Below are positions 51,400 through 61,163 of a DNA stretch of 64,000 bases, one piece after another. Location of the stretch: assembly GCA_028819075.1 (NCBI GenBank), contig JAPPMM010000040.1:169951-233950 (forward strand), read 5' to 3'. The notes below the pieces were generated by a model. That model ran no database searches and was not told the DNA's origin. It saw only the letters and a program-made list of their open reading frames with translations. Within the stretch, counting starts at the first letter, position 1. Every line of letters begins with the position of its first letter. The translations under genes were made by a program, and so were the position numbers. Origin of the DNA: Gammaproteobacteria bacterium (lineage in GTDB: Bacteria > Gemmatimonadota > Gemmatimonadetes > Longimicrobiales > Gaopeijiaceae).

Positions 51400-54207
51400 A
51401 TGTTGTCCAGAAGTCGTCTGAATGCAGTTCTCGCCGTGCTGGTCGCGGTGTGCGCCGGCGATCTGGCCGCGCAGCAGGCCGCCACCATAACGGGCCGGGT
51501 CACCGGGGATGGCGGCGCCGGCATCGCCAGCGCGCAGGTGGTGGTGACGCACGAGGTGACCGGAGTCCAGACGGGGGCGCTGTCGGCGAGCGACGGCGCG
51601 TACCGGGTGGAGGGAGTTCGTCCGGGCGGGCCGTACACCGTCGAAGTGATCATGATCGGCTACGGGGGCCAGTCCGCGACCGGCGTCTCACTGGAGGCGG
51701 GCCAGTCGCTGTCGCTGGACTTCAGCCTGAGCCAGGAGGCGATCGCCTTCGACGCCCTGGAGGTCTTCGCCACCCGCGCCCAGGACCGGAAGACCCCGGT
51801 GGCGTTCACCAACGTGAGCAAGACACAGCTCCAGAACCAGTTGGGTTCCCGTGACCTGCCGCTTGTGCTCAACGTGACCCCCAGCGTCTACGCGACGGCC
51901 CAGGGGGGCGGCTCCGGGGATGCCCGCATCAACGTGCGCGGCTTCAACCAGCGCAACACCGCCGTGATGATCAACGGCGTGCCCGTCAACGACATGGAGA
52001 ACGGGTGGGTCTACTGGTCCAACTGGGACGGCGTGGGTGACGCGGCCACCAGCCTCCAGCTCCAGCGCGGCCTGTCGGCGGTGAACCTGGCCACGCCATC
52101 GATCGGAGGCACGATCAACGTCATCACCGATCCCGCGGACCGGGGCAGCGGCCTGATGTACAAGCAGGAATTCGGTCTCGGCAGCCTGGACGATGGCGGT
52201 GGCTGGGGGCTGGGCAACAACATGCTGAAGGAGACCCTGGTGGTGAACACGGGCCCCATGGGGGCGTTCGCAGCCACGGCTCAGATGGTGCGCAAGACCG
52301 GGAGCGGGATGTACACCGGTTTCGCCGGCGGTGACGCGCTCTGGACGGACGCCTGGGCCTACTACCTGGCCACGTCGTTCCAGTTGAACCCGAGCAACCG
52401 GCTAGAAGCCTACGCGGTCGGTGCACCGCAGCGCCACGGCCAGAATCTCTACAAGCTCAACCTGGCGAGCCTGGACCCGGACTTCGCGCGTTCGCTGGAC
52501 GGATTCGACGCGGGGGCCTTCGACGACTATCCCGAAGTGGGCAGGGGACGGAGTCCGAACGTGGCTCCGGTGAGCGCCAGCTACGCAGGAAGCCAGTACA
52601 ACAGCACCGGACCGGACGCCGGGCACCGAGACCGCTTCAACAGCGGTTACCTGAACGAGCGCGAGAACTACTTCCACAAGCCGCAGGTCAACCTGAACTG
52701 GTATTCCTTCTTCGGCGACGGCCTGAGCCTGTCGACGGTGGGCTACTATTCCGGCGGCCGGGGCGGCGGTACCGGCACGTACGGATCGCTCAGGTGGAAT
52801 ACCGACTACGGCCAGCGCTTTGCCGACTGGGACGCCACCATCGAGCGCAACCGTTCCAACTCCACCGGGTCCCGCGGGATCCTGCGCAACTCGGTCAACA
52901 ACCAGAACACGCTGGGCGTGATCTCGAAGCTGCGGAAGAGCTTCGAAGGAGGCCTCACCGCCGAGGTCGGCATCGACTGGCGCACCGCCACTATCGAGCA
53001 CTACCGGGAGGTGCGCGACCTGCTGGGCGGCGCCTACTACAACGATTGCTTCCGCAGCTGCAGCTCCGACTTCTGGACGGAAGCCGAGCAGAACCGCGGC
53101 CTGGGCGACAAGATCGCCTACCACAACGAGAACACGGTCGGCTGGCTGGGCGGGTACGTTCAGGCGGAGAAGAGCACCACCGCAGGCTCTGTCTACGGTA
53201 TGGCCGGGTGGGCGCAGAACTCCTACACCTTCGTGGACTTCTTCAGGCAGGATGCGGCGTCCGGAGGCTACCGCACGCTGGAAAGCGGCAACATCGGCGG
53301 CTACCAGTTCAAGGGCGGCGCCGTTCGCAACCTCAACGACCAGTGGTCCATCTACGCGAATGCAGGCGTCATCTCCAAGGTGCCGATCTTCGATGGCGTG
53401 ATCGACGACAACAACGGCACGCTGAACGCGGATCCGAAAAACGAGAAGTTCCTCTCCGGCGAAGTCGGCAGCGAGTTCCGCTCCGCCGCGAGGGACATCT
53501 TTCTGAGGCTCGGTCTCTACCACACCACCTGGAGGAATCGGACCCTGACCCGCTTTGTCCAGAACATCGGCGGCGTGGAGGGAGTGGACGGGCTGGTCAA
53601 CCTGCTCGGCGTCGACGCGCGCCACATGGGCGTCGAGGCCGAAGGATGGTTCCAGCCCAGCAACCTGGTGCGCTTCGACTGGTCGCTCTCGCTCGGCAAC
53701 TGGAAGTACCTGGAAGACGTGTCCGGCACCTATCGGCCCGATGACCAGTCCAGCGAAACGGAGAACTACAACTTCTACATCTCCGGGCTCAAGGTCGCCG
53801 ACGCGCCACAGCACCAGATGGCGCTCATGGCTTCCGTCTATCCGTCGGACGCCGCCTATCTGTCGCTGGTGGGCATGTTCTACGGCGATCACTTCGCGCA
53901 GTTCGAGCCTTTCAGCCGCACCAGGGCGGACGACAGGGCTCAGTCCTGGCAGCCCCCGGGCTATTCACTGTTCCACCTGCACACCTCGTATTCGCTCGGC
54001 GACGTCCTGCCGATTGCGAATGGCGGAAGCCTGCGCCTGTTCGCCAACGTGTACAACCTGTTCGACACCGTGTACATCCAGGACGCCACCGATGCGTCCA
54101 GGTGGAACGGCTACCACGACGACGGCGACCGTCACGATGCGGACTCCGCGGAGGTCTTCCTGGGCTTCCCGCGCAACCTGAACGTGGGGTTCCAAATCAT
54201 CTTCTAG
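51400..54207 (+). CDS. TonB-dependent receptor with carboxypeptidase-like N-terminal domain
   Basis: A 935-residue outer-membrane protein. A signal peptide ends near LAAQQA; a carboxypeptidase-regulatory-like domain follows (ATITGRVTGDGGAGIASAQV, about residues 29-115). The plug has FATRAQDRKTPVAFTNVSKT, DLPLVLNVTPSVYATAQGGG and RINVRGFNQRNTAVMINGVP, with barrel strands to the final FPRNLNVGFQIIF, a terminal Phe as in most outer-membrane barrels. It probably takes up a substrate with TonB. The start ATG 51400 follows GGGAGG at about 12 bases; it is downstream of the dCache protein (129 bases). A strong terminator follows. Confidence 0.92.
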   Translation: MLSRSRLNAVLAVLVAVCAGDLAAQQAATITGRVTGDGGAGIASAQVVVTHEVTGVQTGALSASDGAYRVEGVRPGGPYTVEVIMIGYGGQSATGVSLEAGQSLSLDFSLSQEAIAFDALEVFATRAQDRKTPVAFTNVSKTQLQNQLGSRDLPLVLNVTPSVYATAQGGGSGDARINVRGFNQRNTAVMINGVPVNDMENGWVYWSNWDGVGDAATSLQLQRGLSAVNLATPSIGGTINVITDPADRGSGLMYKQEFGLGSLDDGGGWGLGNNMLKETLVVNTGPMGAFAATAQMVRKTGSGMYTGFAGGDALWTDAWAYYLATSFQLNPSNRLEAYAVGAPQRHGQNLYKLNLASLDPDFARSLDGFDAGAFDDYPEVGRGRSPNVAPVSASYAGSQYNSTGPDAGHRDRFNSGYLNERENYFHKPQVNLNWYSFFGDGLSLSTVGYYSGGRGGGTGTYGSLRWNTDYGQRFADWDATIERNRSNSTGSRGILRNSVNNQNTLGVISKLRKSFEGGLTAEVGIDWRTATIEHYREVRDLLGGAYYNDCFRSCSSDFWTEAEQNRGLGDKIAYHNENTVGWLGGYVQAEKSTTAGSVYGMAGWAQNSYTFVDFFRQDAASGGYRTLESGNIGGYQFKGGAVRNLNDQWSIYANAGVISKVPIFDGVIDDNNGTLNADPKNEKFLSGEVGSEFRSAARDIFLRLGLYHTTWRNRTLTRFVQNIGGVEGVDGLVNLLGVDARHMGVEAEGWFQPSNLVRFDWSLSLGNWKYLEDVSGTYRPDDQSSETENYNFYISGLKVADAPQHQMALMASVYPSDAAYLSLVGMFYGDHFAQFEPFSRTRADDRAQSWQPPGYSLFHLHTSYSLGDVLPIANGGSLRLFANVYNLFDTVYIQDATDASRWNGYHDDGDRHDADSAEVFLGFPRNLNVGFQIIF

Positions 54208-54264
54208 CCGACGCCGCCGGCCCCGGGACCGGGATGCCGGGAACAGGCCGGGATCAGCAAGGAA

Positions 54265-54295
54265 CGGCCCCGCCAGTCAAGTGCTGGCGGGGCCG
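54265..54295 (+). terminator. strong hairpin terminator after the TonB receptor
   Basis: CGGCCCCGCCAG and CTGGCGGGGCCG form a perfect 12-bp stem around TCAAGTG, about 60 bases after the TonB receptor stop and about 30 bases before the 3' end of the tRNA gene. There is no T run. Confidence 0.6.
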
Positions 54296-54323
54296 CGTTG
54301 CTGCGGGGAAGGCGGACGGGCGA

Positions 54324-54397
54324 TGGGCCCAGCAGGACTCGAACCTGCGACCGTCGGATTATGAGTCCGCTGCTCTGACCAACTGAGCTATGGGCCC
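54324..54397 (-). tRNA. tRNA with CAT anticodon (Met elongator or Ile-2)
   Basis: A 74-base cloverleaf on the reverse strand: acceptor GGGCCCA pairs with TGGGCCC plus discriminator A; D-arm AGCTCAGTTGGTCAGAGC; anticodon loop CTCATAA gives CAT; T-arm GCAGGTTCGAGTCCTGC. The acceptor and T-arm resemble tRNA-Ile-CAT (lysidine-modified) of many bacteria more than elongator Met; this cannot be settled by eye. No CCA is encoded. Confidence 0.85.
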
Positions 54398-54688
54398 GTC
54401 CTGAACCTGCTCGCCCGCCCGCGCTCCCCGCGTCACAAAGGTACGCAATCGAAACCCCGGCGTACAAGCAAAGGGAGCGAGATGTCCGCGGAGAGCATAT
54501 GTTTCCGGCCCCTGGAGGCGAGGGATTTCCCTTTGCGCGGTCTCTTGCCCACTTTGTTGTCCCCCAGGCCCCATCGAAAACCGCCTACGAGCGAACGGAG
54601 CGCCGCATGACCGGACGGGATCACAGCATGACGGGAGAGAGCGCCCCATGACCGGACAGGACCACCGCATGACCGACGCGGGCGCAGC
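54398..54688. other. upstream region of the formate dehydrogenase operon
   Basis: Between the tRNA and the first fdh gene I see no additional gene, but there is a tandem array of about 20-base units at 54607-54688, each starting with ATGAC. The tRNA promoter presumably lies in this stretch, on the reverse strand. Confidence 0.5.
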
Positions 54689-54709
54689 ATGACCGACCAG
54701 GACATCCTG
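54607..54709 (+). repeat. tandem degenerate ATGACC repeats in front of and including the fdh start codon
   Basis: Five units begin with ATGAC(C/G)G at 54607, 54628, 54648, 54669 and 54689, spaced 21, 20, 21 and 20 bases. Several continue GGACxGGxxCACxGC. The last unit contains the presumed ATG of the NuoEF-like gene. The units fall in different frames. They may be iterated protein-binding sites (about two helical turns apart) or multiple start codons arising by slippage. Confidence 0.6.
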
Positions 54710-56380
54710 GCCCGCTGGAAGGAGGAGCCCGCCCCGCTCCTCCCGGTTCTGCATGCCTTCCACGCGCGCGACGGCTACCTCTCCGAGGATGCCATCCGCG
54801 CGGTGTCCAAGGGGTTGCGCATCCCGCTCGCCGATCTGTACGGCACCATCACCTTCTATCACCACTTCGCGCGCGTGCCGGGTGGGCTCGACTGCCCGCG
54901 CGTCTGCACGGGACCCGTGTGCGTTCAGGAGGGCGCGCTCGACATCCTCGCGGCGCTCGCGCCCGAGGGGGCGACCGGCATGCCGTGCTCGGGCCGCTGC
55001 GACGACCCGGTCCCGGTCATCCGCGGCCATCTCACCCTGGCCGGACGCTCGGCCGCCGACCTCACGGCTCGGCCAGCTCCCCTCCCCCCGCCCGCCCGCG
55101 ACGGCCACCGCGAGTGCGTCTTCCGCACCATCCGCGAGCCGGGGCACGCCACCCTGGCCGGATACCGCCGCGACGGCGGCTACGAGGGCCTCGCGCGCGC
55201 GGTGAGCGGAATGTCTCCCGCGGAGGTGATCGAAGCCATCGACCGGAGCGGGCTGGCTGGCCGGGGCGGCGCCGGCTTCCCCACGGGCCGCAAGTGGCGC
55301 GCGGTCGCCGAAGCGAACGGGACGCCGAAGTCCATCGTCTGCAACGCGGACGAGGGCGAGCCGGGCTGCTTCAAGGACCGCGCCCTCATGGACTACGATC
55401 CGCACGCGGTCATCGAGGGCATGATCGCCGCGGGGTACGCGAGCGGCGCGCACCGCGGCTACATCTACCTGCGCTACGAGTACCCCGAGACCGAGCACAT
55501 CCTCGCGGAGGCCATCCGCGAAGCGGAGGAAGCGGGCATCCTGGGGCCGTCCGTGATGGGCAGCGGCTTCGCCTTCGACCTGCACATCCGCCGCGGCGCC
55601 GGCGCCTATATATGCGGGGAGGAGACATCGCTGCTGAACTCCATGGAGGGGAAGCATCCCTTCCCGCGCAACCGCCCCCCCTTCCCCGTCACCCACGGCT
55701 TCGAGAACCTGCCGACGGTCGTCAACAACGTCGAGACGCTGGCCTCCGTCCCGCATATTCTCGCGCTTGGCGCCGAGTGGTATGCCGGACTGGGCCTGAA
55801 CGGACACGCCGGCACCAAGGTGATCTCGCTTTCCGGGGACATCCTCCGGCCCGGGAACTACGAAGTCCCCATGGGCTTCCCGCTCGAAAGGCTCCTCTAC
55901 GACTGGGCCGGCGGCCCCTTCGAGGGCCGCACCATCCAGGCGGTTACGATGGCCGGGCTCTCCGGGGGCTTCCTGGCGGGTGACGATCTCTTCGTCACGC
56001 TGGACGAGCCCGCCATCCGGGCGCGCAAGTCGTTCCTGGGCGCGGGCGGCATCATGGTGTTCGACGACTCGCGCGACATGGTCGAGGTGGCGCACGCGGC
56101 GATGGAGTTCTTCGCGCACGAGTCCTGCGGGAAGTGCTTCCCCTGCCGCATCGGCACCCAGCGCCTGACCGAGCGGCTCGCCGGCGAGGCCGGCCCGGAT
56201 GCGCTGGTGGCGTGGGTGGACGAAGTTGCGGATATTGGGTATACCATGAAGGAGACGAGCGCCTGCGGCCTGGGAACCGCGGCCCCGCTCATCACCGAGA
56301 GCCTCATGCGCTATTTTCCCGAGGCGGTTTCGCGCCACGTCACTGCCCATGGCCCCCTCCCCATGGCGGGCCGGGGCTAG
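54689..56380 (+). CDS. NuoEF-like diaphorase subunit of NAD-dependent formate dehydrogenase
   Basis: A 563-residue fusion. Residues 1-130 form a NuoE-like thioredoxin-fold [2Fe-2S] domain with Cys in DCPRVCTGPVCVQEG and MPCSGRCDD. Residues from about 150 form NuoF: the NADH/FMN site AGRGGAGFPTGRKW, CNADEGEPGCFKDRALMDYD, then the soluble ligand binding and [4Fe-4S] motifs ESCGKCFPCRIGTQRL and SACGLGTAAPLITES. This is the architecture of FdsB/HoxF-like diaphorase subunits that transfer electrons from formate to NAD. The Fdh alpha gene follows after 64 bases. The start is ATG 54689 within the repeat array. Confidence 0.92.
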   Translation: MTDQDILARWKEEPAPLLPVLHAFHARDGYLSEDAIRAVSKGLRIPLADLYGTITFYHHFARVPGGLDCPRVCTGPVCVQEGALDILAALAPEGATGMPCSGRCDDPVPVIRGHLTLAGRSAADLTARPAPLPPPARDGHRECVFRTIREPGHATLAGYRRDGGYEGLARAVSGMSPAEVIEAIDRSGLAGRGGAGFPTGRKWRAVAEANGTPKSIVCNADEGEPGCFKDRALMDYDPHAVIEGMIAAGYASGAHRGYIYLRYEYPETEHILAEAIREAEEAGILGPSVMGSGFAFDLHIRRGAGAYICGEETSLLNSMEGKHPFPRNRPPFPVTHGFENLPTVVNNVETLASVPHILALGAEWYAGLGLNGHAGTKVISLSGDILRPGNYEVPMGFPLERLLYDWAGGPFEGRTIQAVTMAGLSGGFLAGDDLFVTLDEPAIRARKSFLGAGGIMVFDDSRDMVEVAHAAMEFFAHESCGKCFPCRIGTQRLTERLAGEAGPDALVAWVDEVADIGYTMKETSACGLGTAAPLITESLMRYFPEAVSRHVTAHGPLPMAGRG

Positions 56381-56444
56381 GGCGGGCCGCATGGGACTGG
56401 GCCCTGGAGGGTCCAGGCAGCAAACTCGAATCAGGACCACACCG

Positions 56445-59153
56445 ATGAGCACGAACGGGACAGGACCCACCATCGTCCTCGACGGCGAAAAGGTCGCCTA
56501 CACCCCGGGGGAGACCGTCTACGAGGCCGCTACGCGGCACGGCAAGGACATCCCCACGCTTTGCTACGACCCCAGGCTGGAACCCTTCGGCGGATGCCGC
56601 CTGTGCGTGGTGGAGGTGGAGGGCGCGCGCGCCCCGGTCGCGTCGTGCACCGCTCAATGCCAGGCGGGAATGGAGGTGCGCACCAGGAGCGCGCGCGTGG
56701 AGGTGCATCGCCGCACGCTCATGGAGATGCTGGCCTCGGAGAACCGCGAAGTGGACGTGGACGAACTCACCAGCCTCGCCTCGCAGGAGATGACCGAGCT
56801 GGTGGACCGCTACGAGGCGCGCACCGGGCGCTTCCAGGGCAGGCAGTCGGGCGCGAGCCGCCCCGACGACCCGAACCCCTTCATCATGCGCGACTACGAC
56901 AACTGCATCTCCTGCTACCGATGCGTGCGCGTGTGTGCGGAGCAGGAGGGCGACTACGCCATCTCGGTGAAGGGACGCGGCTTCGACACCCAGATCACGG
57001 TCGAGTTCGACGGCCACCTCAAGGATTCGGCCTGCACCTTCTGCGGGCAGTGCGTTCAGACCTGCCCGACCGGGGCGCTGGGGGACCTGAAGGCGCTGGC
57101 GTACCGCGACGTTGCCGGCGAGACGAAGAAGACCCGCACGGTCTGCCCCTATTGCGGGGTGGGCTGCGCGGTGGACCTGCTCACCCGCGGCAACACGCTC
57201 ATCGGCGTGCAGCCCGCCATGGACGGCCCCGCCAACAAGGGCGCCCTGTGCGTGAAGGGCCAGTTCGCCTTCGACTTCGTGCAGCACCCCGACCGCCTGG
57301 CCCATCCGCTGGTGCGGGGTGAGGACGGCGAGCTGCATCAGGCCGGCTGGGACGAGGCGCTGGACCGGGCCGCAGAGGGGTTCCTGCGCGTGCGCGAGCG
57401 CTACGGGCGCCATGCCGTTTACGGAGTTGCCTCGGGGCGGGCGCCGCACGAAGCCGCCTACACCATGCAGAAGTTCATCCGGGGGGGGTTCGGAACGAAC
57501 CACATCGACAACTGCAGCCGTGCCTGACACGCTCCCACAGTCGCCGGTCTGGCGGCAACGATCGGTCGGGGCGCAATGTCGAACCCGCTCGAGGACATGG
57601 AAAAGCCCGATGTGATCTTCTGCATCGGGACCAACATGACGGAGTGCCACCCCGTGGCCGCGACCCGGCTCAAGCGGGCCATCGCCAACGGGGCCAAGCT
57701 CATCACCGCCGACCCGCGGCGCATCGCCCTCGCCGAACTGGCCGACGTGTATCTGCCGCTCCGGGTCGGCTCTGACGTATCGCTCCTGCTGGCCATGGCG
57801 CACGTCATCCATCGCGAGGGCCTGACCAACCAGGGCTTCGTCGAGGGACGCACGACCGAGGCGGAGGCCTTCCTCCAGCACATCGAGAAGTTCACCCCTG
57901 AATGGGCCGAGACCATCACCGAGGTGCCTGCCGCCGACATCGAGCGCGCCGCCATCCTGTACGGAAAGGCGGAACGTGGCGCCATCTACTACACGCTGGG
58001 CATTACCGAGCACATCTGCGGGGTCGACAACGTCCAGAGCCTGTGCAACCTGGCGCTCATGACGGGCAACATCGGGCGCGAGGGCACCGGGGTTAACCCG
58101 ATGCGCGGGCAGAACAACATTCAGGGCGCGGGAGACGCGGGCGCCCTGCCCAACAACTACCCCGGCTTCCAGTCCGTGCTGGATCCGGCGCACCAGAAGA
58201 AGTTCGAGCCGGTGTACGGGCGCAAGGTGGACCTCGAGATCGGGCCCACCAAGGTGAGGGCGCTGGAGGCCTGCGGCGACGGCATCCACGCGATGATGAT
58301 CAACGGAGAGAACACCGTCGTCACCGACCCCGAGCGGCACCACTGCGAGGAGGCGCTAAAGAGCCTCGACCAACTGGTGGTGATCGACCTCTTCCTCACC
58401 GAAACCGCCGAGCTGGCGGACGTGGTCTTCCCGGCCACGGCATGGGGCGAGACCGACGGCGTGCAGACCAACACCGAGCGGCGCGTGCAGCGGCTGCGCA
58501 AGGCGGTCGAGCCCCCGGGCGAGGCCATGCCCGACTGGTGGATCGTGTCGCAGATCGCCCGCCGCATGGGCACGCCCGGCTTCGACTTCGAGAGCGCGAA
58601 GGACGTCTTCAACGAGCTTTGCGAGCTATCGCCCCTGTATGCGGGGCTGGACTGGGACCGCATCGACCGCGGCGAGTACCACTGGCCGGTGCCCTACAAG
58701 GATCACCCCGGGACGCCGATCCTGCACCAGGGGACCTTCGAGAACGGGCGCGGCATCTTCAAGCTGATCCGCTACCGGGATCCCGCCGAGGTAATCAGCG
58801 ACGAGTTCCCGGTGTGGCTCACCACGGGCCGGCGCCTCCCCAACTACCACACCCGCACCCAGACCGGCCGCGCCGCCGGCATCGACTATCTGGCGCCGGG
58901 CGAACGGCTGGAGATCCATCCGGAAGACGTGATGGACTGGGGGCTCGAGGATGGCGGCTGGGCCAAGATGACCAGCGCGCGCGGATGCATGATGGTCCGG
59001 GTGGAGGCCAACGCCCGCTCGCCGCGCGGGACCGTCTTCACCTCGTTCAGCTTCAACGACGCCCCGGTCAACGTGCTCACCGGCGGAGGATACGACCCGG
59101 TAACGGACACGGCGGAGCTGAAGGTGTGCCCGGTGAGGGTGGAACGGCCGTAG
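56445..59153 (+). CDS. formate dehydrogenase alpha subunit, selenocysteine-containing (in-frame TGA)
   Basis: One frame of 902 residues from ATG 56445, interrupted only by TGA at 57525-57527 (codon 361). N-terminal NuoG-like part: [2Fe-2S] cysteines CYDPRLEPFGGCRLCVVEV and ASCTAQC, then NCISCYRCVRVCAEQEG and CTFCGQCVQTCPTGALG ([4Fe-4S] pairs), then CPYCGVGCAVDL. The TGA lies in NHIDNCSRA-(TGA)-HAPTVAGLAATIG, which is exactly where E. coli FdhF has its Mo-binding Sec140. Downstream is the molybdopterin domain (GRRLPNYHTRTQTGRA). It oxidises formate to CO2. A SECIS-type hairpin with the FdhF loop follows. Without readthrough the product would lack the active-site residue. Confidence 0.9.
57528..57556 (+). 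promoter_or_regulatory. SECIS hairpin of formate dehydrogenase
   Basis: Directly after TGA (57525-57527) six-base arms (57540-57545 and 57551-57556, one G-U pair) enclose loop GGUCU (57546-57550), identical to the E. coli fdhF SECIS loop. The loop starts 18 bases after TGA, inside the known range. Confidence 0.8.
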
Positions 59154-59201
59154 CCGTCAGACCGAGCGAGCCTCGCGGCATCGACCCGGGAGCGGTCTCC
59201 G

Positions 59202-59837
59202 TCAGTCCGACCCGAAGATGCGGTCTCCGGCGTCACCCAGTCCCGGCAGGATGTAGCCGTTCTCGTTCAGCTGCCGGTCCAGAGCGGCCGTGAAAACCGG
59301 CACGTCCGGATGCGCTCGCTCAAGGGCATGCACGCCCTCCGGGCAGGCCACCAGGATGGCCAGGCGGATGTCGCGCGCGCCGTGTTCCCTGAGCAGCGTA
59401 ATGGTCGCCGACGACGACCCGCCCGTGCCCAGCATCGGATCGACCACGATGAAGTGGCGGCCCGCGGGCTGCGGAACGTTGAAGTAGTACTGGACAGGCT
59501 GGAGCGTTTCATGGTCCCGGTACAGCCCCACGTGCCCGATGCGCGCGCCCGGCAGCACTGTGGTGAAGCCCTCGAGCATCCCCAACCCGGCGCGCAGGAT
59601 CGGCACCAGCACGACGTCTTCCTCGCGCACGCGGAGGCCGGTGGTGGTCTCAAGCGGGGTCTCGACCTCCACTTCCTCGGCGGGCAGGTCGCGCAGGACC
59701 TCATAGGCCATCAGGGCGCCGATCTCGCGGATCAGGTCCCGGAACTCCCGGTGTCCGGTGCGGTGGTCGCGCAGTCGGGTGACCTTGTCGGCAACCAGCG
59801 GATGGTCGAGTACCGTGAAATGGGGCCGGTCGGGCAC
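59202..59837 (-). CDS. upp: uracil phosphoribosyltransferase
   Basis: A 211-residue phosphoribosyltransferase. The PRPP-binding motif is VDPMLGTGGSSSAT; typical Upp parts are VLDHPLVADKVTRLRD at the start, PILRAGLGMLEGFTTVLPGA, VGLYRDHETLQPVQYY, and LGDAGDRIFG at the end. It converts uracil and PRPP to UMP. GTG 59837 follows GGAGG; an upstream in-frame start at 59909 would add a non-homologous arm. It is convergent with the fdh operon and followed on the same strand (upstream) by the TM2 protein gene. Confidence 0.92.
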   Translation of the reverse strand: MPDRPHFTVLDHPLVADKVTRLRDHRTGHREFRDLIREIGALMAYEVLRDLPAEEVEVETPLETTTGLRVREEDVVLVPILRAGLGMLEGFTTVLPGARIGHVGLYRDHETLQPVQYYFNVPQPAGRHFIVVDPMLGTGGSSSATITLLREHGARDIRLAILVACPEGVHALERAHPDVPVFTAALDRQLNENGYILPGLGDAGDRIFGSD

Positions 59838-59853
59838 GGCGCCTCCGCGGTCG

Positions 59854-60423
59854 TTAGCTCCCCGACAGCTCCGGGAAGCGATACACGATGACGCCGCTGC
59901 CGGGCGCATTGTCGACGTCGACGTAACCCTGGTCGACCATGCCGCGCAGGCACTTCTCGACCTCTTCGAAGGACTTCCCTGAGGCCATCACCCCTTGGGT
60001 GACCGTGAGTTCGCCGCCCTTCTTCTCCGCGGCCTCGAGCAGCACGAGCCTGAGGTCCGTGTGTTTGGGCAGGGCTGCGGGCGGCGCGGAACCGGGGTTG
60101 GCGCGGGCGGCCAGCATGGGATGGGGAATGTAGCCCTTGCGCACGTTGGCATCGCGAATCAGCGCCTTCATGCGGAACAGGTCCACCAATTGGCCGACGC
60201 CCGCGAGGCCGAAGGTCAACAGCCAGAGGATTCCCGTCCCCCACTTGCCCATGTAGATGCGATGGGCACCGCAGACCCCGGCGAGGCACAGACACCAGAG
60301 CCCGTACCCCAGGACGTCCTTGTATACGGACTCGTAGGCCGCCGGCGCGTCCGGGAGACTGAGGTTGACGTTGACCGAGATGTCTCTCGGGTCTCTGGCG
60401 CCGTGCGTGGAGTCTTGTTCCAT
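59854..60423 (-). CDS. TM2-domain membrane protein with a winged-helix-like tail
   Basis: A 189-residue protein. The TM2 domain is visible at about residues 35-85: GVCGAHRIYMGKWGTGILWL, then LTFGLAGVGQLVDLFRMKAL, with two membrane segments and the GxHRxYxG motif. The C-terminal part (about 125-185; LVLLEAAEKKGGELTVTQGV, VEKCLRGMVDQGYVDV) looks like a winged-helix fold, possibly DNA-binding or protein-binding. ATG 60423 has no strong ribosome site; the frame is open further upstream to 60483. It lies 16 bases upstream of upp on the same strand and may be cotranscribed. Confidence 0.8.
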   Translation of the reverse strand: MEQDSTHGARDPRDISVNVNLSLPDAPAAYESVYKDVLGYGLWCLCLAGVCGAHRIYMGKWGTGILWLLTFGLAGVGQLVDLFRMKALIRDANVRKGYIPHPMLAARANPGSAPPAALPKHTDLRLVLLEAAEKKGGELTVTQGVMASGKSFEEVEKCLRGMVDQGYVDVDNAPGSGVIVYRFPELSGS

Positions 60424-60646
60424 CAGCAGTGCTGCGCTTTGCGGGTGTGCAGGGAAGGGATCGCCCCTCTGGCAAAACGCCACCTCCCAGAGTGCGAAGC
60501 CCCGCGGCCATTCAATGTCTCGCGATCATCGGCTCCGGTCCAGCCCCGGTGACCGGCAATGGGTGCCTGTGTCACCGGGACAGGTCCGGCTGTCCCCTGC
60601 TGCCTACGCAGATCGCGCCGGCAGGTGTCGGCACCTATCGTTACCC

Positions 60647-61033
60647 ATGACCGAACCGGCCCTCTATCGGCTTCTCGATGTGCTGTTCGTCGTCTTTCAT
60701 ACGGCGCTGGTGAGCTTCAACATGCTCGGATGGGCCTGGAGGAGAACCCGGCGGCTCCACCTGCTGACCATCGGCGTGACGCTGCTGTTCTGGTTCGGGG
60801 CCGGGATTGTGTACGGATGGGGATACTGCCCGCTGACGGACTGGCACTGGGATTTGAAGCGGGCCCTGGGGGAGACCGGCCTGCCGGCGTCGTGGATCAA
60901 GTACCACCTGGACGCGGTCACGGGCATCGACTGGAACGCGGCCCTCGTGGATGCGGTGGTGGTGGGCAGTGCGCTGGTGGCGCTGGGACTCTCGGTGATG
61001 CTGAACCTTCGTGACCGGCGCCGGCCCGGCTAG
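60647..61033 (+). CDS. DUF2784 membrane protein
   Basis: A 128-residue protein with four hydrophobic segments (about residues 10-28, 38-57, 62-70 and 98-116). The family pattern is LLDVLFVVFHTALVSFNMLG, WAWRRTRRLHLLTIG and GYCPLTDWHWDLKRALGE with the conserved CPLTxWxxxLR block. Function is unknown. ATG 60647 was chosen because the frame open from 60365 is unlike the family. It is followed 130 bases later by the M20 amidohydrolase. Confidence 0.88.
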   Translation: MTEPALYRLLDVLFVVFHTALVSFNMLGWAWRRTRRLHLLTIGVTLLFWFGAGIVYGWGYCPLTDWHWDLKRALGETGLPASWIKYHLDAVTGIDWNAALVDAVVVGSALVALGLSVMLNLRDRRRPG

Positions 61034-61163
61034 CGCAATGCCGCGAGAGTGCCGGAGTCCCCATGTTTTGCTACCATGATCCATGCGGAGGGAGGAGCGT
61101 GAACGCCCTCGGCCACCCGCCCATCCCGATCGATCATCCAGGCCCACATCCAGGAAGCAGATC

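Noticed and set aside
57525..57527. Frameshift or split-gene explanation for formate dehydrogenase
   Set aside because: Both parts are in the same frame, joined at the known Sec site with a SECIS hairpin; no shift is needed.
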